In this document: in pieces, positions 21,301 to 30,326 of the stretch
Numbering within the stretch: the first letter of the stretch is position 1
How the letters are laid out: every line of letters starts with the position of its first letter
NCBI RefSeq assembly: GCF_000143415.4
Contig: NW_003314265.1
Location: forward strand, 860,944 to 924,943
DNA length: 64,000 nucleotides
Origin: Selaginella moellendorffii
Lineage: Eukaryota; Streptophyta; Lycopodiopsida; Selaginellales; Selaginellaceae
Direction: 5' to 3'
Notes under the pieces: model-generated
Databases searched by the model: none
What the model saw: only the letters and a program-made list of their open reading frames with translations
What the model was told of the DNA's origin: nothing
Position numbers and translations under genes: made by a program

Positions 21301-21820
21301 GAACAAAAGTAATGGAAGCAGAGGTAGAAGTAGAGGGACGAAGAGGTACGGAAGTGAGAGGAATGGATGAAACATAAGGAAGTATGAGACAAGGGGGAGA
21401 AGCCTCAAAGTCACACTTGGCATGATTGTGCTGCAACCAATCCATACCAAGAATGAGGTCAAAAGCTTGACTTGGCACCACCCGCAACGACTGCAACTCA
21501 AGCTCGAGATTGCCCACACGCACAACCAGGTCTGCTTCATCTCGTGCACATGCATGTATACGGCCGTTGCCGTAAAGAATGAAAACTGGATCCGCCGCAC
21601 GACGCAAGTGTAGACGACAACGTGTGGCAACAGGTCGAGCAATAGAAGATAAACTCGAACCTGTATCAACCAACACGGAGAGAAGAATAGGAGACCACTT
21701 GTTATAAAAATGAACTTGGAAAGTAAACACTGGATGAACCGGTGCCGAGTGAACCCCTTGATGATACTCCCGAAAGAAAGATGGAGGGGTCACTAACTTA
21801 TTCGCGCAAAGTCCCTCCAT
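18356..21820 (-). CDS. pol: Gypsy Pol polyprotein (protease, RT, RNase H, integrase)
   Basis: 1154 residues, uninterrupted. In order: an aspartic protease (VDTGSSLSSIA, then LILGMDWLQ); a reverse transcriptase with the catalytic motif FIDDVLIHS; RNase H (RVDASDIGLGGVLMQ, TTEKECLAAVWGF); an integrase zinc-binding region (GGHMGHRRVTEKL, SCVWCQARN); and an integrase core with FDLMGPFP, SDNGPAFMAE and HPQSDGLVERLV. It ends with a GPY-type module (QWKGPYRVLRQVG). No chromodomain is seen. The ATG at 21820 overlaps the last base of the gag stop (TAATG), which suggests Pol is made by re-initiation or a related mechanism, not by a simple fusion. A second, broken copy lies at 28034-38460. Confidence 0.93.
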   Translation of the reverse strand: MEGLCANKLVTPPSFFREYHQGVHSAPVHPVFTFQVHFYNKWSPILLSVLVDTGSSLSSIARPVATRCRLHLRRAADPVFILYGNGRIHACARDEADLVVRVGNLELELQSLRVVPSQAFDLILGMDWLQHNHAKCDFEASPPCLILPYVSSIPLTSVPLRPSTSTSASITFVPPLFPLVFPSCSALPFSDPSDDLCVAAVDQLMKEYSDLFEFDLSSGAKIATRHPIPTGDVRPIKVPVHRRSPKEIKILRANVKEMLEKGVIRKSRSPWACEPHLVTKPDGSIRFCIDYRPLNEVTIPDVYPLPHTVNLLDRLGRSRWFTKLDLASGYWQVPMAEEDIPKTAFRTPFGLYEFLVMPFGLNNAPATFQRMMDEVLCDMPEVTADFIDDVLIHSEGTWKEHVRDVCKVLDRLRDVGLKLKRSNCVFGSKDTTYLGYRIFREGLQVDPDKLVAVLKFSTPKCVNDVQRFLGKVQYLGRFVDHLSDRTTPLRTLLKPSTSSFIWSPDCERAFVNLKELLTTPPILAYPDYTRPFILRVDASDIGLGGVLMQESSSVPGQHHPIAYISRTLQPAEMNYSTTEKECLAAVWGFKKLHAYLHGSRTLLEADHAAVTSLLKRKNLVGRTARWALKLQIYDFDVVHRPGSFMANADALSRASLPSPLTSHVSDEPIVPASVDFLDEDSMPSAVVVLDVQCPQGVEQDLPSLDEVREAQKIEPWIRRLRDGFENPASLADDLHFGHLHSQYRLENGLLYFVGTDPADHLQLVVPSVFIPRFLHAYHDSPILGGHMGHRRVTEKLRRSFYWPEMRRDIIRYVRSCVWCQARNTPPYAAEGRLESIAISRPFELVAFDLMGPFPRSTAGNEYVIIASDYLTRWVEVGALASASATDVGYFLLNRVVFQHSCPERILSDNGPAFMAEVFHVLTSRLGIRHTFTSAYHPQSDGLVERLVRTFKGMIAKYVNFQHSDWDGYLPSLRYAYVTGVQSSVGASPYKLLYGHDPILPTELGLPSRLPRAPDARSWDQYLTSILPLVQAKSAEHLGRIQVGQQRRYNSHHRPPAEYKVDDLVLVRFPHLTVRGLSKGLLAQWKGPYRVLRQVGPQVYEVRHNIQRADPPEIVHVQRLKRFIQRDQKQLIPSTDPPMLPPDVPPDPGPSTREP

Positions 21821-22752
21821 TACTCGCGCGACTCCTCATTTCCCGAATGCACCTCGGGATCCAAACCTTCCACCGCAGCAGCACCAACGGGACGTTGCTG
21901 ACGCCAAGGTCTCCACCCAGGAAATGGAGGTTGCCAATCCGGAAAGCGCCGACAACGCCAATAAGTATGACCAACTTCATCACACGCCCAGCAACGAACG
22001 TCACGACCACGACCACATCCTCGCCCTTGTCCTTGGACTCGAGTAGCAGCAGCATCAACCTCCATGGGAACAGGACCATCACTCATAGGAAGTGGAGCTG
22101 AAGGACGTGTAGCAAGAAGTGGATGAGGCGACATCTCATAACGTTGTGCCAAGCGAAGAGCATCGTCAAGAGTGGCAGGAGCAAGTGCATGCACAAGTCC
22201 GACAAGATCTTGACGAAGTGCTGGCCACAGCATTCCTAGCTTGATCCGCTCCGACATATTTGGCTCCGCACGAAGCAAAAGACTTCGGAAACGAACGCCA
22301 AATTGCATCACCGACTCAGATGGCCCTTGGCGAAGACGATGCAATTGTTGGAAGGCATCATCACAATCGTCGGCGTGTCCAAAAGCGCGTTTGAAGACGT
22401 CCGGAAGAACACTCCAATCGCCACGAGTAGTTGCGCTCAATCCATTGTACCACTGCAATGCCGTCCCTTGGAGACATGTGGGGAACTCACGCAAACGTCG
22501 AGCATCATCCCAAGAATGATATGTGGCAATCACCGTGAAGTGATCGAACCAATGGTATACATCATCCCCAAGATTCCCATGAAAGAACTCCGGCCGAACA
22601 CGAGGATTGGCACCAAAAGTAGGAGGAGTTGTACCATGTGCCGTGAACGCCGCCATCAACTGAATTTGATTGTTCAATTGCAACCGCATAGCATCAAGCA
22701 ATTGAACCAACTGCTGCTCTAGAGTCAAAGGAGGAGATTGCGGATCAGCCAT
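21820..22752 (-). CDS. gag: Gypsy Gag with CCHC zinc knuckle
   Basis: 310 residues from ATG 22752, 234 bp downstream of the 5' LTR. The central part is a retrotransposon Gag domain (PEFFHGNLGDDVYHWFDHF, CLQGTALQWYNGL). Near the C-terminus one knuckle, CWACDEVGHTYWRC, fits CX2CX4HX4C. It forms the virus-like particle and binds the element RNA. The stop codon TAA overlaps the pol ATG by one base. Confidence 0.92.
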   Translation of the reverse strand: MADPQSPPLTLEQQLVQLLDAMRLQLNNQIQLMAAFTAHGTTPPTFGANPRVRPEFFHGNLGDDVYHWFDHFTVIATYHSWDDARRLREFPTCLQGTALQWYNGLSATTRGDWSVLPDVFKRAFGHADDCDDAFQQLHRLRQGPSESVMQFGVRFRSLLLRAEPNMSERIKLGMLWPALRQDLVGLVHALAPATLDDALRLAQRYEMSPHPLLATRPSAPLPMSDGPVPMEVDAAATRVQGQGRGCGRGRDVRCWACDEVGHTYWRCRRFPDWQPPFPGWRPWRQQRPVGAAAVEGLDPEVHSGNEESRE

Positions 22753-22985
22753 GAAGATGAATGAAAAAGAAAGAGCAAAAGAAGAGAAATGATAAAAAGC
22801 TGGAAAGAAATGGTAGATCTAGATAATGCAAAAAGCTAGATCTAAACCAAAATCCTGAAAGGAAAGAACAAAAGAAAGGAAATGGAAAAAGCTAGATTTA
22901 GACAATGCAAAAGTTAGATCTAAACTGAAATCCCAAATCCAAGCACTCCCCAGGGACAATCAAAGGTGCCCCTCACCTCCACCAA

Positions 22986-23159
22986 TGTGAGTGCATGGAA
23001 TATGGAAAGGGAATACAGAAATGTGCATATCAATTAGCCCAAAAACCCTAGCTTATATACAGAAGCGAGTGGTCCGGATTGAAACCAATCCGACAGCTAC
23101 CAAAATCCACTACGCTAATATTAGTATACGGCATCGTAGCCGTACACTTGGCCCTCACA
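22986..23159 (-). repeat. 5' LTR of gypsy copy 1
   Basis: 174 bp, carries the same hairpins as the 3' LTR. Adjacent on the inside is the putative primer-binding site. Confidence 0.93.
23052..23059 (-). promoter_or_regulatory. LTR TATA box (TATATAAG)
   Basis: On the element's sense strand TATATAAG is followed by CTAGGGTTTTTGGGC. It is conserved in all four gypsy LTRs of the window and is the likely element promoter. Confidence 0.6.
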
Positions 23160-25245
23160 TAATGAATTTAGAAATATAAAATATAAGCATACAATTACAA
23201 TGTTATATACTATTATTAATGTAGTGGGATTTTGATAGCCATCAGATTAATTTCAATACAGACCATTCATTTTTATTTTTTTATCTTCATAAAATTGAAA
23301 TATACTCCTCCTTTATAATAACCTATTTTTTTTCTAACTCTAGAGTAGCAATTAGTGTAATTACTTAATGCTATATACCTATAGTTGACCAATCATAATA
23401 ACAACATTCATGGTGTGTAGTATAGCTCTTCATGCTCTTACTAAAAATCCTCATGTTTTGCTAATTTTATTATGTGAGAATCTTAATGATGGTGTATTAT
23501 TGATTCAATCACTTTATAGTGATTGCAACCTATCATTCTTATGATGATGCCTAGTGTCTGCATGAGTTTTCTAGATTTATTTAAGAGATTGCATTATAAT
23601 GTTTGAGTGCAACCACTTATGCAAATTGGATCCTTCTCCGGACTTGTTTAAATATGTATTTGGACATATAAACAACTATAACAATGTTTTTTTAGCAATT
23701 GCATCGTCTTTGTTAAAAGCTGTTTGAATCAACCATACAATTTGGCGTTTGATTCTATAATCTTTTACTTCATGTAAAACCAAATATGTTAGAGTAGATT
23801 TAATGTTACTTTGGGTATCAAAAATTATCTGTCAACTAATCCTTTTGTATATTCTTCCCTTACTATCACAATGGTAGGAAGTTGACATTGTTAGTCCCTT
23901 TTTTAGTCTTCACCTAAGCTAATTGAGAAATTGGTTTTCATATATGCATTTGACCACATGAGCATAAGGATGGAATTCCTAATTCCTATTAATCAAGCAT
24001 ACTTGACCTGATTAAAGAAATGCATTTGTTAACTTGTATTTGCTAGTGTTGGGAACTCCTATAATATTGAGTATGGTCTCTCAAAGATTATCTTGAATAC
24101 AATAATATTCATCCTGTGTCCAAATTCACAATCTAGTGTTATTCCATATTTAGTAAGTTTTGAGTTAGTCCTAGAGATTAACTCCTGGTTATACTATAAA
24201 ATTTCACTCTATACATTAATAAGATTTAGTGGATTTTGACTTTAACTATAATAGATACAATTATATAATTGTTAAAACAAACAAGTTCAAAAATAATTTG
24301 CTGAGTTAATAGTAGGTAAATTATTATTTATTAATCCATTAGAAGTTTATAGTTATAGGTAATTTATCATAAATTGCTATGTGTTGCATGTAGCAATGCT
24401 TGGTTTATAATCTATAAACACAAGATTAATCTTATTGCATATCAACCTTTAGATGATAAAAAAATATAGTAGAAAGGGTTTAAGAAAGTTTATAAATTAT
24501 AAGTATGTTTATAAACTATAAATACAAGATTAATCTAAATGACTAACAACTGTTGATAATATTAAAATTTATAAATTTAAAATATAAGACATAGTGAATG
24601 CTATCATATAAAAGCTACAATATATGTTCACTTATAATGTCATACTCACATATCATGAACACTACCTGAAAACAATAAATTTAATTTGATGCCTCAAAAA
24701 AAACACAATTAATGTCTAATTCAAGTTCTTAACAAGAATGCAAGTGTGAAGTTATTGATGTGCATGTAAAATTCACATCACTCTTTTGTGTTTCTAGGCA
24801 TTAGGAGATTGAGTGCTTTTCTAAAGTTGGTGATCAAGATGGCCAGATCTTTCATCATATCTTTAGCTCAAGGCAACCAAGCCAAGTATTAGATAGCAAC
24901 AACCTCTCATCATTTTGAAAATAACTGAAAGTGGTGGTGTGGTGGTTCTAGATTGATCTCATTGTTATAGCATTAGGCATGTTTAAATATTTTGTGAATA
25001 AAACTATAATTATAAGAAAGTATTATACACTCTATATATTAAACCAGTAATTCAGAATATCATTATGTAAACTGCATACCAAACTACTTAACAAATTATG
25101 AAATAAAATAGTTATATAAAATATATATTATTTTTACATTTTTTTAAAATCAAAACTCATATAAATTTTAAACATAAGTAAAAACAATAAAACTTATATA
25201 AAAACTACATCATATACCTTATGGTGGTCATAACCCTCCACTCCA
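23160..25245. other. AT-rich non-coding stretch
   Basis: Strongly AT-rich with no recognisable gene or family. It is probably very old repeat DNA. Confidence 0.5.
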
Positions 25246-26365
25246 CATGAGACACAAAATCCCTAAGCCCCAAAGTGGAGCTGAAAGGGTGCCACGTGGT
25301 AGAGGCCAAGGCAAAAGCCAAATGAATATAACACATTTGGACTAAAAGCTCCAACTTGAAAAGTTGAGAGTGAAAGTGGAACTCCCAACGAAGGGCTCGA
25401 GTAATGAGCAGGAAGCGAGCAATGAGTGAGTCTTTAGAAAAGGGACACAAAAAGACTAACACATGACACATGGAGTCTAAGATAACCCGAAATAGAATCT
25501 GAGATGGATTTGAGATGAAGTTTGAGATGGACCTGAGATGGAGTTTGAGATAAAGTCTGAGATAGAACCGAGATGGAGTCTGAGATGTAGTCCAAGATGG
25601 AACTAAAACTGAGACCAAGACCAAGATTGAGATCGAGACTAAGACCAAGTCTAAATTTAAGACTGAGTCTGAGTCCGAATTCGAGCTCAAGTCCAAATCC
25701 AAATCCAAATACTAATAAAGGTTGTTGGGTGAAAGCCAAAAGTGATCTTCCCCTAAAGGGGGGGCTGCAAGGGGTTCCAAAAATATAGTAGGGAGAGTGT
25801 GGGGATTAAACTCCAATGGAACCAGTTTGGCTATGAAAGTCTAGTGTGGCATAAAAAGGCTATACCCACGTGTTGAGTGATGATATAACCATTGGGAAGT
25901 CCAAGGTTACCTTGAATACGGACAGATAAACAGAGTAGCTTGGTGAAGTGTTCAAGAGCCAACTTGAGTTCCGCCGGGAGATTAAATGGTTGATGCTCCC
26001 AATCCAAGTGTGGATGGTATTACTTACTTGGATACTTAACATGGCTCATCAAAACTTTGCTTTAAGACACCCAAAGGCAAATGGTGGGAAGAGTACCCAT
26101 GAAGCTCGTGTAAAGCTACAATGTTTCGAAATGTCATTCTAAAGTCTTAAATTGTGGAAAAGAAAAGGAATAGTCCCGGCCATGGGATTAGACACGTGGA
26201 GCACTTGGACCAAGTGCAAAGGTTGAGTGGCATAAATACCATTCTCGAAGTTAGCAAGTCCCTAAGTCTAAAATAGGACTTATGGAAGTTAAGAGTGAGA
26301 CTTTTCCATATGGTCGAAGTTGTGGTTAAGTGGCTAAAGTAAAATGGAAAAATTAATTACTTACA
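25246..26365 (+). mobile_element. Decayed solo LTR of the LARD-like family
   Basis: The reverse complement of this stretch aligns by eye with the 1.7-kb LTRs at 28623 and 34427. It begins catgagacacaaaatccc and ends with the diverged complement of the tgtaagcgactaaatttt start. The array part survives as tgagatgga-type repeats (25500-25700). It is about 1.1 kb, so parts are deleted. Many CG-type positions have become TG or CA, consistent with methylation-driven decay. Orientation is opposite to the LARD at 28623. Confidence 0.75.
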
Positions 26366-27694
26366 CATGCTTCACAACTTTGAACTCAATCAAAGCCATG
26401 ACTTCTCTTCATGTCTAATTGGGAGCACATATCTTCCTTCCTTGATATCAATTCAACAAGTTCCTCCTCATCCTCTTTTTCTTCTTCATACTTCTCCCTT
26501 AGATCTTGATTCAAATAGTGATTATCTTGAAAATTAGAATGTTTGAAACTAGAACTAGAAATAAAAACTCTCCCTCTAGAACTAAAACTAAAACTAAAAG
26601 TAGTGAGTGTGGTGCCAAGGACAGAGTCTCAATGAAGATCCAGATCAATGATCCACTTGTGGAAGCAATTGCCCAAGTGGATAGAATGGAGGTTTGTGCA
26701 GGCTAAGAGGATCTCAATGAGAGTGATGTGATTAGGAGGGATTCTGTCAACTTGTAGGGGTGTTGTAAGTGTATGAAGGTTGTGTACATTCTTACTATAC
26801 TAGATGTGGGTAGGAATACTAGATGCTCTAAAGGGGAAAACTTTAAAGGGGAGAACTTACTATATGACTAGAGTGGCTTTCAGCCCAAGTTAAGGCATAG
26901 CTCTCTTTAGCATGGCTCTCATGAGCACTTCCCTCACCATGCAAAATTGCACTGCCACAGCCAAATCTAGTCCCACAATTGTGCTTAAATCCGCTGCATA
27001 GTTACTTAAGTTAAATTATGTTATGTATAGTTATGTAATATTCATGTGTGAAAGTAATTATATATAATCTTAAAGGTAAAAAAAATAATTCAAAAAATTC
27101 ACATTTATTGTATATTATAATGTCCCATAAAGTATAAGTGTTTGCCAGAATTTTCGAGTATAATACTAACTTGAGTTTGCAGAATTCATAAATAAAAAAT
27201 AATATTATAACAAATTTGTATTCACTTTTTCAAAAGGTATATAAATTTAAAACCTTACACACTCAATAAATATTTTAGAAAAATTTAAAATAAAGTTTTA
27301 AATCTAATTTGATTTTTCTATTAAATTTTTTTATATAGTTTCTAAATTAATATTTTTCATAATTTAAATTTAATTTCTTAGAGCACAAGAAAATTTTAAA
27401 ATTTTATTTATATCAACATGAAACTCAAACAAGGTCATTAGTTTTGAAATGGTTGCATTTTAAATTTAAATTATTGCATTAAAAATACTTTTAAGGTTTT
27501 TTGTAATTAACAAGATAAATATAAAATATTATATGATAAAAATATTTAAAATTATTATTTTTATAAATTTATTCTCTAATAATTTAAAATCCTAAATTAT
27601 ATCATTAATAAGTTTTTAGTACTAAGTCTTTAATAATTAATTCAGTTTTTTATTAATAAAATAAGTGCATCCAGGTATATTTATAAAACTTGAG
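26366..27694. other. AT-rich non-coding stretch
   Basis: No gene recognised. 26900-27690 is extremely AT-rich. A short open stretch at 26506-26706 has no family resemblance. Confidence 0.5.
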
Positions 27695-27844
27695 GAAGAC
27701 CATGAAAATGCCACTAGCTCAAATAAATGGGAAATTGCAATTGTCTCCAAATGTCCTTTTGTAATATGAGGAGGAATATTACAAGTTTGACACTAAATGT
27801 AACTATGTATATATCAAATAATATCACATGATATCTCCAGCCAA
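27695..27844 (-). mobile_element. Old gypsy copy 3, left piece (pol)
   Basis: Aligns by eye with the integrase part of copy 1 (around 19250-19420), for example gaaattgcaattg and gaggaatattacaagtttg. Many transitions are present. It is cut at ccagccaa by insertion of gypsy copy 2 and continues at 39826. Confidence 0.75.
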
Positions 27845-28019
27845 TGTGAGTGCATGGAATATGGAACGGGAATACAGAAATGTGCATATCAATTAGCCCA
27901 AAAACCCTAGCTTATATACAGGAGCGAGTGGTCCGGATTGAAACCAATCCGACGGCTACCAAAATCCCACTACGCTAATATTAGTATACGGCATCGTAGC
28001 CGTACACTTGGCCCTCACA
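27845..28019 (-). repeat. 3' LTR of gypsy copy 2
   Basis: 175 bp with TG...CA ends. It differs from copy 1 by single substitutions and one extra C. Confidence 0.92.
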
Positions 28020-28033
28020 TCATCCCCTCCTCT

Positions 28034-28622
28034 CGGAATAATGGAAGGCTATCAGGGTTCTCTTGTAGATGGGCTAGGATCTGGAGGAATGTCAGGAGGA
28101 GGCATCGGCGGATTTGTAGACGGCATTAACTGCTCCTGATCCCTTTGTATGAAGCGTTTCAACCGCTGCACATGCACAATCTTTGGAGGATTGGCCTGCT
28201 GGACATCATGCCGAACCTCATAAACTTGTGGTCCAACTTGCCGCAACACCTGATATGGTCCTTTCCACTACGCAAGGAGCCCCTTAGATAAACCACGTAC
28301 CGTAAGATGGGGAAAACGGACTAACACCAAATCATCCACTTTGTACTCTGCAGGTGGACAATGATGGGAGTTGTAGCACTGTTGTTGTCCCACTTGTACG
28401 CGACCTAAGTGTTCAGCAGACTCTGCTCGGACAAGTGGAAGAATGCTTGTCAAATATTGATCCCATGACCTAGCATCAGGAGCTCGTGGCAATCGCGAAG
28501 GTAAACCCAGCTCCGTTGGTAATATTGGATCATGACCATATAGAAGTTTATATGGTGAAACACCAACAGAACTCTGCACTCTTGTGACATAGGCATACTG
28601 AAGAGACGGCAAATAACCATCT
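28034..28622 (-). pseudogene. Gypsy copy 2 pol, C-terminal part
   Basis: Matches the integrase C-terminal part and GPY-type module of copy 1 Pol. It is broken by a nonsense codon around 28265 and cut at its upstream end by the nested element at 28623. Confidence 0.88.
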
Positions 28623-29724
28623 TGTAAGCGACTAAATTTTCCATTCTACTTTAGTCACTTAACCACACCTCTGACCACTTGGAGGAGTCTCATTCACAAC
28701 CTCCATAAGTCCAATCCAGGACTTGGGACTTGCTAGCCCCGAGAATGGCATCTATGCCACTCAACATTTGCACTTGGTCCAAGTGCTCCACGTGTCCGAT
28801 CCCATGACCGACACTCAAAGGTACCATAGCAGCCCGTTACACTAAGGCCATGCCCAATCACCTTTGCCACACTGGTAGTCCAATACCACTTGCATCACCG
28901 TCTTGGTTCTCCAAGACTAGGCAAACCATTCGTGAGTGGTCATCTCAGATCCACTCCTTAGCATCCTTAGGATGCCCACCGACAAGGGGAATAGCCTTCC
29001 CTAATATCCCTCTGTCAGTCCCCACTAAGTCCCTTTCTGCCCCTGGCCGTGTTTGCCAACACTGCCACTGGATCAAGACCCACAGGCCCGACCACTAAGT
29101 CCCACGGTCCTCTGGGACTTCCTCACCACACGACTGTGTCCTTGGTCACTACCCCAGAGGACTGCTCCTCTTCCTTTCCACAGTCTGGGCCTTTGGGACA
29201 ACATTTCGGAACACCGTGGCCTTATGCGAGCCACCTGGGTACTCTCCTCGCCTTCTGCCCTTGGGTGCTCTAGCCATGGGCTTAGAGCGGGTTTTGTTGA
29301 GCCACACCAGGTATCCAAGTAGGTAGTGCCACCCACACTTGGACTGGGAGCATCGGCCAGTCGATCTCCCGGGGGAACTAGAGTCGGCTCTTGAACACTT
29401 CACCCAGCTACCCCGCTTGTCAGTCTGTGTTCACTCTAGTCTTGGACTTCCCAGTGGGCAGCTCATCACCCAACACTGGGTCCGGCCTTCCTGGGCCAAA
29501 CTAGCCTTTCCTGGCCAAACTAGCTCCACTGCAGTCCTCCCCCTACTATACTTTTGGAGCTCACCAAACCCCCCAGGGTCTGGGAGACGAACGCTTTGGG
29601 CTTTCACCCTCTCAGGCTCCGGACTCGGACTCGGACTCGGACTCGGACTCGGACTCGGATTCGGACTCGGACTCAGGCTCGGGCTCGGTCTCGGCCTCGG
29701 CCTCGGTCTCGGTCTCGGTCCCGA

Positions 29725-29756
<32 letters not shown>

Positions 29757-30326
29757 CCGGTCTCGGTCTCGACTTCGGACTCCATCTCGGACTCCATCTC
29801 GGACTCCATCTTGGGTCCATCTCGGACTCCATCTCGGACTCCATCTCGGGTCCATCTCGGACTCCATTTCGGGTCCATCTCGGGTCCACCTCGGACTCCA
29901 TCTCGGACTCCATCTCGGACTCCACTTCGGACTCCAACTCGGGTCCATCTCGGACTCCACTTCGGACTCCAACTCGGGTCCATCTCGGACTCCACTTCGG
30001 ACTCCAACTCGGGTCCATCTCGGACTCCACTTCGGACTCCAACTCGGGTCCATCTCAGACTCCACTTCGGACTCCAACTCAAGTCCATCTCGGACACTCC
30101 CACGTGTCATGTGTTGGTCCTTTTGGGTCCCTTTTTGGAGCCTCGCCTTTTGCTCGCTTTGTGCTCGTTCCTCGAGCACTTCGTTGGGAGTTCCACTCCC
30201 GCTCTTTACTTTTCAAGTCGGAGCTTTTGGTCCAAACGTGTTACGCTCATTTGGCTCTCGCTTCGGCCACTACCATGTGGCGCCCTTCCGGCTCCACTTT
30301 GGGGCCTAGGGATTTTGTGTCTCACA
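28623..30326 (-). repeat. 3' LTR of the LARD-like element
   Basis: 1704 bp, nearly identical to 34427-36135, including the tandem array at 29621-30093. On the element's sense strand it begins TGTGAGACAC, sharing TGTGAG with the gypsy LTR. Confidence 0.9.
29621..30093. repeat. Tandem array in LARD LTR (ggactc hexamers and 35-bp units)
   Basis: Starts with ggactc/ggtctc hexamers (29621-29790), then variants of tccatctcggac. It ends with four 35-bp units beginning at 29944, 29979, 30014 and 30049. Stop codons are nearly absent in most frames, which creates long spurious open frames on both strands. Confidence 0.95.

Larger units (their letters stand above)
18150..23159 (-). mobile_element. Complete Ty3/gypsy LTR retrotransposon (copy 1)
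   Basis: Two 174-bp LTRs (18150-18323 and 22986-23159) start TG and end CA within the 6-bp inverted repeat TGTGAG/CTCACA. The flanks share TAAT as a likely target duplication (18146-18149 and 23160-23163). The element lies on the minus strand: 5' LTR at right, gag, pol, 3' LTR at left. The LTRs differ at 5 positions out of 174 by eye, all transitions, so the insertion is fairly recent. Both frames are open and the element could be autonomous. The sequence just inside the 5' LTR (TGGTGGAGGTGAGGGG) does not match initiator-Met tRNA. Confidence 0.95.
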
